Of a DNA stretch of 64,000 bases, positions 19,147-28,566 are shown one piece after another. Both the position numbers and the translations under genes were made by a program. The notes beneath the pieces are model-generated. The model was not told where the DNA came from. It saw only the letters and a program-made list of their open reading frames with translations, and made no database searches. Position 1 is the stretch's first letter; each line of letters starts with the position of its first letter. This DNA is from Viridothelium virens (Eukaryota; Ascomycota; Dothideomycetes; Trypetheliales; Trypetheliaceae): positions 1 to 64,000 of the forward strand of contig ML991834.1 of the NCBI GenBank assembly GCA_010094025.1, given 5' to 3'.

Positions 19147-22100
19147 TCAATCAAGTGAAATCTGACTCGCCGAAAGGTCGTGGGTATTGAATCTTTTTTT
19201 TAAACGATCAAGGTCCTCTTGAACTTCTTTGGTGAACTGATCCTCGGGTCCCAAGACCTCTTCAAGCCCTCGAAACGCTTCTCGAAGATACTGAGCCGCT
19301 TCTTCTGCATCTCCGATTTCTGTAATTGCTTGCTCATGTAAATTCATACCAAGCTGGCCCTTGGAGTAGAGCGTCCATGAGCTCATCTCACTTTGCCGCC
19401 TTTGAAATCCAGCCATTGCTTCTCTCAAGTATGCCTCCGCCTTTGGCAACAACAAAGGGTCATCTTTCTTACGATACGCCTCTGCGAGGTTTGTCATTGA
19501 AGCGAACGGGTGAACGCCGTGTTCGGATGAATCCAACTGAATGCTTCTGCCTATATCAATCACATTCGTCCACATGCTTATCGCAATATCGTTGTCTCCT
19601 TGCTTGAAGTATATGTCGGCCATGTTATGGTAACAAGTCAGCGTCTCTTCGTTTTGTAGACCTAGTTCTGTTTCTGCGAGTCGCAAGACGTCTCTATAGA
19701 TCGGAGACGCTGCTTGATAATCCCCGTTGTAGTTGAGCACATATCCGGCGGTCTTCATTATCCGAATTCTTTGAACCACTGAGAGTCCTGGTGTTGAATT
19801 TAGACGCGAGTGAGCGCGGTTTCCAAACTGCCTCGCCAGATCTTCAAGACCCTTTTCTACCAGATTTCTAGCAGCGCGTGCGAGAATCTCCAAGACCTCC
19901 TGGGTAGCGATATCGAACCGGTCCGCGTGCTCAATGACACGTATAGCATGAGGGAGGAACATCGACGCTTTTTCCCAATTCTCAGGTATGTGAACGTCGT
20001 CCCAGGGTGGAAACTTGATCCAGATGAAATGGATGGCTTCTCGGATCATTGCAAGTCGATCCTCCGGTGTGAGTCTATACCGGAGGAAGAGATGAGCTAG
20101 ATCGTGAAAGGAGAACGTGCCATTTGCTTTGTTCCAACGGAGAAGCCCGACATCAAGTAGCCGATTGTACGCCTTCTTGAACGTGACGGTATCATGGGTA
20201 AGCTGACTTAGAGATGGGCATAACGCAAGGCTGTTGGAGTCGAGAATCGCATTGCCTAAAGCATTAGGCTCGAGAAAAGCTAAGAAATAAGCTAACTTGA
20301 TTGCAAGCGGAGCTCTTCTTTCGAGTCTTGAGAAGGTTGCCTCGAAACTTTGCAAGACACCATTGGTAACGGTCGGGCTGGTAAACACCTGGCTTCGTTA
20401 ACTGCTGTTGGAGCTATATCAGATGTTCATTACCTCAACTTTATTGACGTTTACATCCTTCAGCGTTTGCGTCAAAGTCTGGTTGAGAAATTTAGTATGC
20501 CTTGCCAACTGCTCAACGGCAATGGGGAGCTTGCAAGTTGACTTGACGAGATCACGAGCAGTCGATTCCTCTAAATCGACGGAATCGTCACCAAGTTGTA
20601 TGCGCAGGTAGTCCAAAACGTCCCAGTCGGACCACTCCTTTATTTTCAGTATCTTTGATGTTGAACTTGCCAGAGTCATGGCGGCTTCCTCGCTTTTCAT
20701 TGTGATGATAATGTCTCCTGAACCCTCAAAGGGCATCAGAGGGCGGTAAGCTTCAAAATTGATCTCGTCTAAGTCGTCGAAGACGATGAGTACACGAGAA
20801 TGAAGTTTTTCTCTTAGCCATGATTTGACCGTGTTGCAGTTAGCCATCACATTTCTTTCTCTCTGCCCTGTGAGTCTCTGTGCTACCATCGAGATCTGCT
20901 CACTGAAAGTCGCAACATTCCCGGCATCAACTGAAAAACATATGGAGTAGCTTTTGTGGAATCTTTGAACATATTGCAATGCCTGCCGGTTTATTAGCTT
21001 CTAAATCGTGATGCTGGGCTATAATTATGCTACGTACTAATTGGGTCTTGCCGACCCCTGCAACGCCGAACACACAGACAATGTTCATACGCCCGTCAAC
21101 TCTATCAGTCCCAAGTAGTTCGTGTAGCCTCGCCAGATCTGTTGCGCGTCCAACAAATTGTTCGGGTGGCAGAACGTATGTTGCTTTCAGCAGGTCTCTC
21201 TCCCTGAATATCAAGCAGAGCTCTTGTCAGTGTGAGAGATTCTTGCTCGGCGCGATTGTTAGCTGAACCGTGATAGATTGAACGGCTTGCAAATCCTAAG
21301 GACTCTTCCACTAGACGTAACAAATCCTGGTAGTGACGTTCGCCTCTATGGCTGAACTTGATCATCTCTCTGTGGTCAGCCTGGATTGGAATGATGTTCT
21401 CATTCCGCGAATAAATGCTGGCTTGGCTCTTATTAACAAGGGCTTCGCTTGCGTTTGTTTCACCGTGGACCTACAACAAGTCATTCTTATTATTCCACAC
21501 TGGCTTTCGCTGATGTCAAAGAGGGCTAAGATCATACCCCGTGCCCCGGAGTCAAGTTTTGCTCCACGCAGGTGATGAAAATAAGATCCTCCGAAAGTCT
21601 AGTTAGGGTTTCACGTAAAACATTTCCCATCTGAGAACCCGGTAGGAGATCCTGAAGAGTTCTCTGCATGGATGATTCCGATCGCGATGCAACGAGTGGT
21701 TTGAATCCTTCGATGGACATGCCTTGGTGAGGAGTTCCAAAGAATACTGCGCCACGCACAGCTGCTAAAGTTTGTGAGTAGCCACGCAGACTGTATCGCG
21801 ATTCTAGCAGATGCAGCGCCTAGAATGTAGACCGATCAGCTTCTTTCTGTTTCAAAAGAGGTTCCTGAGCTCTCACGTATGTTATCACAGTCCCACCGAA
21901 ACTGTGCCCGACAAGCAATAGCGGTCTGTGTATCGTCTACCAAGGTAAATCTGCAACTGTACCGAAATCCAAAGCCAGGAAAAACCTACCTCCGGAAATG
22001 ATCGAATAAGCAGGATCTCTGAAATAAGCGCCGCTCCGTAGTCAGACAATCCTGAAGTAGAGGTATCCTTGTCAAGTCTTGCCTCGTAGTCAAATGTGAA

Positions 22101-22641
22101 GACACGAGCACTATCCAAATCAGGGCCAAGCCAATCTTTTGGCCAACATTTTCCATTAGGAGCGGTCCAGGAGCCCAGCGCATGACCGCTGAGGCCATGC
22201 ACGAAGATGATACTACTTGCAATTAGCGAGCGGTCTGGGAGAAAGGCGAGGACTGACAGACTCGGCCGTCGGAAGTGCTCCTTCTGCAGGAAGATACAGT
22301 GTGGTGAGACCCGAACATGACGTCACGACGATTTCGTCATTTTCCTGAGAATCAGACTGGGGAAGGGAGTATGCTGCTGCTGAGTTTTGAGATAAGCACT
22401 CCAGTTGTTCAGGTATAGCAGAATCAAATGTAATGAGTCCAGTTTTCGATTGCACTCTTGGATAGCAAGAATCATAGAGGCAGTCCAGTCGAGAGGGATG
22501 TTTAGAAGTTAGATTTTGGAGCTCATCCGGAAGTTGCTCCTTCGTATATTTTCTCGGTATCCCTTGGACGCGAAAGACCCTTCTGCGAACCTCAGTCGCC
22601 CGAGGTGCATTAGATGCTTGACCTCCTTGCGTCGAAGCCAT
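19147..22641 (-). CDS. NLR-type STAND receptor: alpha/beta hydrolase, NB-ARC, TPR
   Basis: Eight exons can be laid out: 22641-22262, 22215-21990, 21936-21877, 21819-21538, 21470-21269, 21222-21038, 20982-20434 and 20388-19147, giving about 1041 residues. The joins before exons 3, 4, 5, 7 and 8 are clear. Those at 22261 and 21268 use weak donors and are less certain. After a 126-residue N-terminal extension (RRRVFRVQGIPRKYT) comes a serine-esterase-like alpha/beta hydrolase with IIFVHGLSGHALGSW, the nucleophile elbow GHSFGG (Ser near 214) and GAVFFGTPHQG, resembling the SesB-type effector domain. The NB-ARC has Walker A GVAGVGKTQL near 436-445 (completed by splicing to ALQYVQRF) and Walker B RVLIVFDDLDE near 507. 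The C-terminus (about 830-1020) is a TPR array. Fungal proteins of this plan act as allorecognition or defence receptors that oligomerise on ligand sensing. The ligand is unknown. Residues expected for both esterase and ATPase activity are present. Confidence 0.85.
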
Positions 22642-22768
22642 TGGCGCTGATGAAGCTTTGACCGATGGGGCTTCTCAAAGAAGAGGCTCTTATCGAGCCC
22701 TCAATCGATCAGCGGGTATGGCACGCTGATTAGGTAGTTTAGCAGGGAAGGATCGCACACAATGAAGC

Positions 22769-22969
22769 GTGGCAAACGATCCACAGAACGCAGACAGGGA
22801 AGAGCCGGAGATCGAAAGAGCTAGAGCAGACACAGACCCAGCTTATAAGAAGGATGCTTCTAATGATCCTCCTGTGTACGACCAAAAAAAGGCTGAAGAT
22901 GCTCCGGGCTATACGGATCAGCCATCGATTGAGGAATGGATGAGGGGTAATGAAATTGTTGACGCCTGA
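22769..22969 (+). CDS. Small charged ORF divergent from the NLR gene
   Basis: A 66-codon frame begins at a GTG (22769), with an in-frame stop just upstream. Any real protein would therefore need a spliced upstream exon that I cannot identify. The encoded text (EEPEIERARADTDPAYK, DQPSIEEWMRGNE) is hydrophilic, acidic and disorder-like, with no domain. It lies 127 bp from the NLR start in the opposite direction, a position where some fungal NLR genes have a small partner gene. I see no amyloid-motif repeat or HeLo-like text in it, so a partner role is speculation. It could equally be chance. Confidence 0.25.
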   Translation: MANDPQNADREEPEIERARADTDPAYKKDASNDPPVYDQKKAEDAPGYTDQPSIEEWMRGNEIVDA

Positions 22970-23187
22970 AAGTTGGGTTTAAGAAATTTGAGAAGACACC
23001 TGGACTACACTTCTCCGTGTGTGGTTTGCCTTAGGTTGAAATAGAGCTTGTCGAATAGCAAAAGTGTCTACATGAGCAACGCTTCATTTAAGCTGCAGTC
23101 TATAGTCTTCCTATCCATCTTGTTATGTTCGTAGATTCCCTTGAAGTCTGTGTCATGCTTGCATGCTCGGATTCGCTTCGGTTCTCA

Positions 23188-23211
23188 GCACGTGACTGGA
23201 GCACGTGACTT
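23188..23211. promoter_or_regulatory. Paired CACGTGAC words
   Basis: Two copies of CACGTGAC, separated by 8 bp, in the interval between the NLR and DUF6601 genes. CACGTG is the palindromic E-box core bound by fungal bHLH factors such as Cbf1-type proteins. Function is inferred from the motif only. Confidence 0.35.
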
Positions 23212-23733
23212 ACGGGCTCGGCAGATCTACATTAGCCAGGTAAGTATAGCCTAATAGTTCATTAGTTACCTACTTAATACCATTACTTCTTTCCTCTTGG
23301 TACCTAGTTATAGTCAATTCAATGAGCATCTGTTGCGCAGCTCTGATAATCTGCAAGAGGCTGTAGAATGATCATCCACGAAAATAGGATACGACTGCTT
23401 CATAGCTCTGCTTCACGCTCAACGTCAGAAGTTGGAGTGGTGAATGATTGCGGAAGAACATGGCTTGGGTGGCATTACAGACATTTCCCCTTGACTGTAG
23501 AGCTATGTACCCTCCGTGCCGTACAGATGAAGAGGGGTTGGTATTGTCAGGTAAAGCACGGAAAGGCTCCGTGCTCGTGGAATAATCTTGGAATGACGTA
23601 ATATGTCAGCTAGATCCGCCAGCCTCATGTCGAGCAGCATAGTGGCATTAGAGCGCCATAATACTACGAATGTGCAGTGACTGTTCTCAGCATCTTGATC
23701 AACATCACGGAATGTACCTTTCTTATACTCATG

Positions 23734-24699
23734 AAAATGCAGCAGCCAACGTTCTGTGACCATCTCAACTTCAACAAGTACCAGCCCTCACCAACTTCAT
23801 TCCCACCATCAAGCCTTCCGGGTTTTCCTTGTTTACTGATCAGAGATGTATCTGTGCTTTCTCAATTCTTCAATCAAGAGCTTTGGTGCAAGGACCTGGA
23901 TCAAATTTCACGCTATTTGTGGATGATGTCTTCACAATCCAGCGCGAACATCTCCGCGCTCCATCACCAAAGGGTTAAGGGCCGAGAGGTAATCTTAACT
24001 GAGGATCCAAAGCTGCACCTGATTTGGAGATACGATCGAATCTACCTGAAGCCTGTTCCGGAATATTTACTCTGTCCCCATATATGGAAGTCAGTCCTTC
24101 TCAATCCCGAAGCCCTTCTTGAAGATAAAAGAGACATCGTTTGCACCTCGGCGCTTGGTTTCTTGCGAACATATGCTTATCTGATTCGTCACGAGTCCGA
24201 TTTGCGCATTGCAAAAACCAGGGAGCTGATACCACCTTTCGTTACGTGGCACCAATGGTGTCTATTGAGGATGGATCTTCTCAAAATCGAAGACAGCGAA
24301 GTTTCGCCAAGATATCGCTTTGGCGAGATCCGATTGACGCGATTAAACTTCTACGTCAAGATTCTGCTTCGAAAGAGCCACTACCATCGTGTGCATCAAC
24401 AGTATGGAGAATACTTCGCCAGCTTCTACGCTCCGATACTATTCATATTCGGTGTTGTCTCGGCGACGCTCAGTTCAATGCAACTTGTTGCGACAGTGGA
24501 GCAAATCGACCAACGTTGGTCATTTCTGACTGGCCTATTTCGAGGATTCAGTATCACGATTATTGTGATCACGTTTCTGTTGATGTGTGCTTTGTTGATA
24601 TTACTCCTGGTCAAGATTGTTGCCGAATGGAGACATGCTTTGCGCGTTCGTCTCTATCAGAAGGACAAGGATGCATGGACTAAGCCTTATGAATCATAA
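23734..24699 (+). CDS. DUF6601-type two-TM membrane protein
   Basis: Single exon, 321 residues from the ATG at 23734 (a second ATG two codons on is equally possible; the frame is open further upstream only from a GTG). Family-like text includes LWCKDLDQISRYLWMM, VILTEDPKLHLIWRYDRIYLKP, ALGFLRTYAYLI and RFGEIRLTRLNFYVKI. Two strong membrane segments lie near the C-terminus: FASFYAPILFIFGVVSATLS and a second about 25-residue run ending VKIVAEW, followed by a basic tail. The pattern matches a fungus-specific, uncharacterised family that I recall as DUF6601. Cell location is probably a membrane with a large soluble N-terminal region. Function unknown. It is the only other intact gene inside the MITE-bracketed NLR island. 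Confidence 0.72.
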   Translation, partial: KMQQPTFCDHLNFNKYQPSPTSFPPSSLPGFPCLLIRDVSVLSQFFNQELWCKDLDQISRYLWMMSSQSSANISALHHQRVKGREVILTEDPKLHLIWRYDRIYLKPVPEYLLCPHIWKSVLLNPEALLEDKRDIVCTSALGFLRTYAYLIRHESDLRIAKTRELIPPFVTWHQWCLLRMDLLKIEDSEVSPRYRFGEIRLTRLNFYVKILLRKSHYHRVHQQYGEYFASFYAPILFIFGVVSATLSSMQLVATVEQIDQRWSFLTGLFRGFSITIIVITFLLMCALLILLLVKIVAEWRHALRVRLYQKDKDAWTKPYES

Positions 24700-25207
24700 T
24701 TTAAACCACGAAAAGAGGCTGACAGGGTAAATTCAAGGTCTTGCTGCAGAGGGATGTTTTCATTACTTCTATGATAATGACTTGTGTTTCTTGAAGAAGC
24801 CCCTAATTATGAGATCATGAACTGGTTTTAATGTCATCATTAATGTGATTGATGCACAAAGTAGAACCGCGCAATTTGAAGTTGGATCATATCTTATACA
24901 TTAACAGATATTTGAGAATATTGATAGATAGACAGCTGAAAACAATTCTTTCAACAAAAGAATTAAACAAATGATTAAATAGATTATAATGAAAGTTCTA
25001 TAGGTTTAAACAATTTAATACAAGAATAAATGATGGAGATGAATACTAGTGACTTAAATATCTAAGTATGGACAGAATTCACGGACAAATAAGCATACAT
25101 AGTGCCGCCTATTCTGCTGAAGCTTTTTTAAGCAGTCTAAATGGGTAGCAAGGATGTAGACTAGCGAGGGATTTTGCGTCCTCGTCCTTGTGTCCGTTCC
25201 ATAAGTA

Positions 25208-25388
25208 CCTTACAGCGGCTGGGGGTTTCCTCAACAGGTAATCAATACAATGTTATTTTGAATTCACTGTTAAGACCTTGTTAGTCTATGTTAACACCGC
25301 CTTAACATGGGCTAACATGGTTATAATAGTTAAACTGAGGTGACATTATATTAATTTCCTGTTGAGGAACCCCTCAGCCGCCGTAAGG
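25208..25388 (+). mobile_element. MITE, copy 2 (181 bp)
   Basis: Same family, length and orientation as the element at 17366-17548, again flanked by TA on both sides. Compared with copy 1 it has 12 substitutions and a 2-bp length change in the G/T run. Eight of the substitutions are C-to-T or G-to-A relative to copy 1. The terminal repeats are more eroded than in copy 1, so copy 1 looks closer to the ancestor. Confidence 0.88.
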
Positions 25389-26180
25389 TACATACCTACA
25401 GCTGCCAAATACGGAATATAATGTTAGTACATTGCTTTATAAAAGCAGCGAAAGATCTGTTCCAAGAAGAGAGCCAAGACATTAAGGCCCAGAATCATCC
25501 TCGCAGTATCTGGTGGCAGGGTTCATTTCGATTGGTCCAGCTACAATCTTTATCGTCGATGTTCGAGGTAAATCATCCAATAAGGCCCCGCGATATGTTC
25601 CTAAGAGGGGTTGCCACATACGCTCTCATGTTTTAGTGATTATCGGCGTGCTCATTGGAAGCTAAGGTATATGGAGTACTCTCTACATTGTTTTTTTGCA
25701 ATTCTAACCTGTCTAGGTCTTTCACCTCTTTGTACGGCGGACTCAGTACTCTGCTACGGCTACCTCCGCGCATAACGCAGGGTAATTGCCACCATGATTG
25801 TTGTGCCAATGACACTAAGACCGTTGACAACTGTATTCGTTATTGTCCAGCTACTAACTGGCGCCTCTGAAAGCCGGTCAGATCTGTCGTTCTTATATGT
25901 TCGATGGGAAAGGACATACGTTGATTGACTTTTGCCTCAGCTCCGACCAAATTTCGAGCATTGACTCCCAGCTCTTCAGCAAGAGCTGCGCATAGGAGTG
26001 TTGTTGTTAAGCGTTGAAGATTGGTCACTGGAGGTGATGATAACTAACCCTGAGCATCCCCCGCCGATAGAGTATAGTTCCCCGGCTTGAGTTCTCCTTT
26101 CCGGATTGCGGAAAGGGCAACCATTGTGGACAAATTTTGCGTTCGGAGATGAATTGCTCTTTTGTTAGTTCAAATAGGCG

Positions 26181-26214
26181 CACGAGGTTGCACGAGGTTG
26201 CACGAGGTTGCACG
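26181..26214. repeat. Short tandem repeat, 10-mer x 3.4
   Basis: CACGAGGTTG repeated three times in direct tandem plus a partial fourth unit, in non-coding sequence. Typical of replication slippage. Confidence 0.9.
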
Positions 26215-26996
26215 CTTTATAGATGAGCGAGCCCGAGGCTGAGACGAAACAGTGCTTCAGGTAGCAATAGTAAAGCAACTATGAAGACGGGTGAGTAAGA
26301 TCACTCTTCACGGTATCATATTTGGGACCAATGGAGGTAAAGTAATTAAGTCAGCGACCACGGAGCGCGTGTGGCCGTCATGGCCTTGCACCTAGATGTA
26401 GTATACCGAACCGGCGTCTGAAACCGGTGATGAGATCTGCACCGATCCACGACAGCTGCGATAATAAGCAGCATATACACATTCCGTGGTGAGCGGTTAG
26501 TGGTTCTGCTGTATGTAGGGCGTAAGGCTGCCGGACAGGGGTTGATTGAGCGCGGTCAGAGTAAGACAACCTCCAGGGCAGAACGCGCGATTGCCGCAAT
26601 CTCCATCAAAGCCCCTCCTCTGCTATAGATATGAGTCGTGTGGCATAGGTTTTTGGTCGGCCGGGTACTGCGGAGATTCTCTAAAACAGTGAAGTTAGAT
26701 GGGTGGGGACGCTACGATGAAGCTGTGATGTGGCGGTATGATTCGAAAATTGAGACACTGCCTACCTGACTCATGATTTGTCAATAAAGAATCGAACGTC
26801 GTCAATTATACCTCAAATAACTCTTGAGAGTCTATGTGGCACCATATTATTCCCTTTGTCATGTACTGAGTAGCAAATTCAACGAGGTCAGAGATCTGAC
26901 ACCCATGCTCGTTCCATTCTCAGATCGTATCTCCCACCATACATTCAGCTCGCCGAGGAGTATCAGTCATTTTCATTGCCTTTCTCTAGCTGCCGA

Positions 26997-28064
26997 TCAT
27001 TCGCATTCGACTTTGACCAAGGCTCCCTTCGCCTTGAGTCGACAAAAATACAGCTCCTTTTCACTAAACATCCAGATCCCATCCTTCACAAAGCAAAAGT
27101 TCGCCGTCGTGCCACCAGTAACAATTTTCCCCACGAGCGTCCCCTGCAGATCCCAAACATGAAGTCCATCTCCACATCCAGAGTACACAAAGCCATTCCA
27201 ATCGCACTTGATACCATCCGGAACGCCCGTATCGCAGAACGCAAAAACCCGGCGATTAGCAAGCATCGTGCCGGCGTCCCGCACATCATACGCGTAGATG
27301 GTCGCCGGCTTCTGGGCGTTGAATGAGAACTGATGGCCATCGCCGGGCCCGGCGTGAGCGTTGACGGCCCCAGTGTCGGTGATGTACATCTTCCGGTAGT
27401 CCGGGCTGAAGCAGAGGCCGTTGCACATTTCGAAGCCGTCGGCTACCACCCAGCATTCTTTCGTTGAGGGCCGGAAGCGATAGACCTGGGGCGGAAGCAC
27501 GGGAGAGGGCCGGAAGGCCTGGGCGTAGCCATACGTTGGATCCGTGAACCAGATGTCGCCGGTCTGGTGGTGGACGACGACATCGTTGACGGAGGAAAAT
27601 TCGCGGCCGTGATAATTGTTGATGAGGGTCTCTGCCTTTTGGGTTACGGGGTCCACAAGTACAAGGCCGGACGGTGTTGTGAGATTGCCTTGTGAGCAAT
27701 AGAGGATGGAATCCTTGTAGTTGCAGGCTCCGTTTGCCTGGACGACGTTTGGGTAGTCAAGTTGCTTGATTTCGTAGCTCTCCGAATTGATCGAGTATAA
27801 ATGGATGAGATCACAGCTCTGAAAATTTGCGGTAAAATAGACACTATTAGTCCGACGAACGTAAAGTCCTGCCTCGTGCGCGAATTGATAGTCGCGTTTC
27901 TCTATTAATTGAAGCTCTGGTGACTCTCCAAGGACATGGTCGATGAAGCTCTGGTGATAAACACAGAAGGAGGGCGAGCGCCTAAATGAACGGGCATAGC
28001 TTGGATCTGTGATAGCTTTGGCTAAATCGACGCGGACGATCTGAGAAGTAGTGGTCAAGGGCAT
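26997..28064 (-). CDS. SMP-30/gluconolactonase-type lactonohydrolase
   Basis: Single exon, 355 residues, the usual size for the fungal lactonohydrolase branch of the SMP-30/gluconolactonase/LRE family (six-bladed beta-propeller). Likely divalent-metal ligands are visible: Glu in FAHEAGLYV (about 66), Asn in FSSVNDVVVHH (about 160) and Asp in GVPDGIKCDWNG (about 285), with the neighbouring FTDPTYGY and CNGLCFSPD blade motifs. Members open the ring of aldonolactones or related lactones. The exact substrate cannot be told from sequence. No clear secretion signal is seen at MPLTTTSQIVRVDLA, so it is probably intracellular. It is divergently transcribed from a sugar-type MFS transporter 502 bp away, which suggests a shared catabolic use. 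Confidence 0.88.
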   Translation of the reverse strand: MPLTTTSQIVRVDLAKAITDPSYARSFRRSPSFCVYHQSFIDHVLGESPELQLIEKRDYQFAHEAGLYVRRTNSVYFTANFQSCDLIHLYSINSESYEIKQLDYPNVVQANGACNYKDSILYCSQGNLTTPSGLVLVDPVTQKAETLINNYHGREFSSVNDVVVHHQTGDIWFTDPTYGYAQAFRPSPVLPPQVYRFRPSTKECWVVADGFEMCNGLCFSPDYRKMYITDTGAVNAHAGPGDGHQFSFNAQKPATIYAYDVRDAGTMLANRRVFAFCDTGVPDGIKCDWNGFVYSGCGDGLHVWDLQGTLVGKIVTGGTTANFCFVKDGIWMFSEKELYFCRLKAKGALVKVECE

Positions 28065-28566
28065 GGCTATAGTCCTATTTTCCTGCCGTCGAGTACCTGC
28101 GTAAGTAGGTAGGAAGGTCGAAACAAAGTATTCCAGTACCTGGCCGGTCTTGGCGGGGTAGTCTCATCAGCAGCGAGTCAGCGATGGCCAAGCCGGTGAA
28201 GCTTTTCCTAGTAAGTTTCTAGGATCGCTCTGACGAGATTGGAGCTAACGGGGTAGATGACATCTTTCCACGCGGGAGACTTTGTGTTTCCCGTCATAAA
28301 TTACGTATTTGGGCACTTATTTGCGGTCAATTTCTTCCACCTTCGCTGCAAATCAATCCGATTTTACTGCCGAGCCATTTTCCTGATGCCCAGACTAGCC
28401 CTTCCAACTAGCCAGCCGAGCATCTGATACCATAAGAATGAAGGCTATGGTAGAAGTTTCGGCAATAGATGCCGACGCTGTGATGTTGTTTGGGTTGCTG
28501 CCAAGCGCATAAGTACTTCTGGTTGTTCTTTCCTTGACAGGACGGACTATCATACACACCCCGACG
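28065..28566. promoter_or_regulatory. Shared promoter interval, lactonase / MFS transporter
   Basis: 502 bp between two divergent ATGs (28064 minus and 28567 plus). No gene inside. I could not identify a specific binding site with confidence. Confidence 0.5.

Larger units (their letters stand above)
22642..23733. other. Intergenic between NLR and DUF6601 genes
   Basis: About 1.1 kb containing the NLR promoter and the DUF6601 promoter. It holds one small candidate ORF near 22769. Near 23185-23215 the sequence CAGCACGTGACTGGAGCACGTGAC repeats the E-box-like word CACGTGAC twice in 16 bp, a possible bHLH binding site. No other gene is supportable. Confidence 0.45.
24700..26996. other. AT-rich gene-poor stretch with MITE and ORF debris
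   Basis: About 2.3 kb. The first 500 bp are strongly AT-rich. MITE copy 2 follows at 25208-25388, and after it several short open frames on both strands (25421-25636 plus; 25633-26213 minus). Some encode protein-like text, for example VNGLSVIGTTIMVAITLRYA in one minus frame, a membrane-segment-like run, but they are broken by stops and belong to no family I recognise. Most likely decayed genes. Confidence 0.45.
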
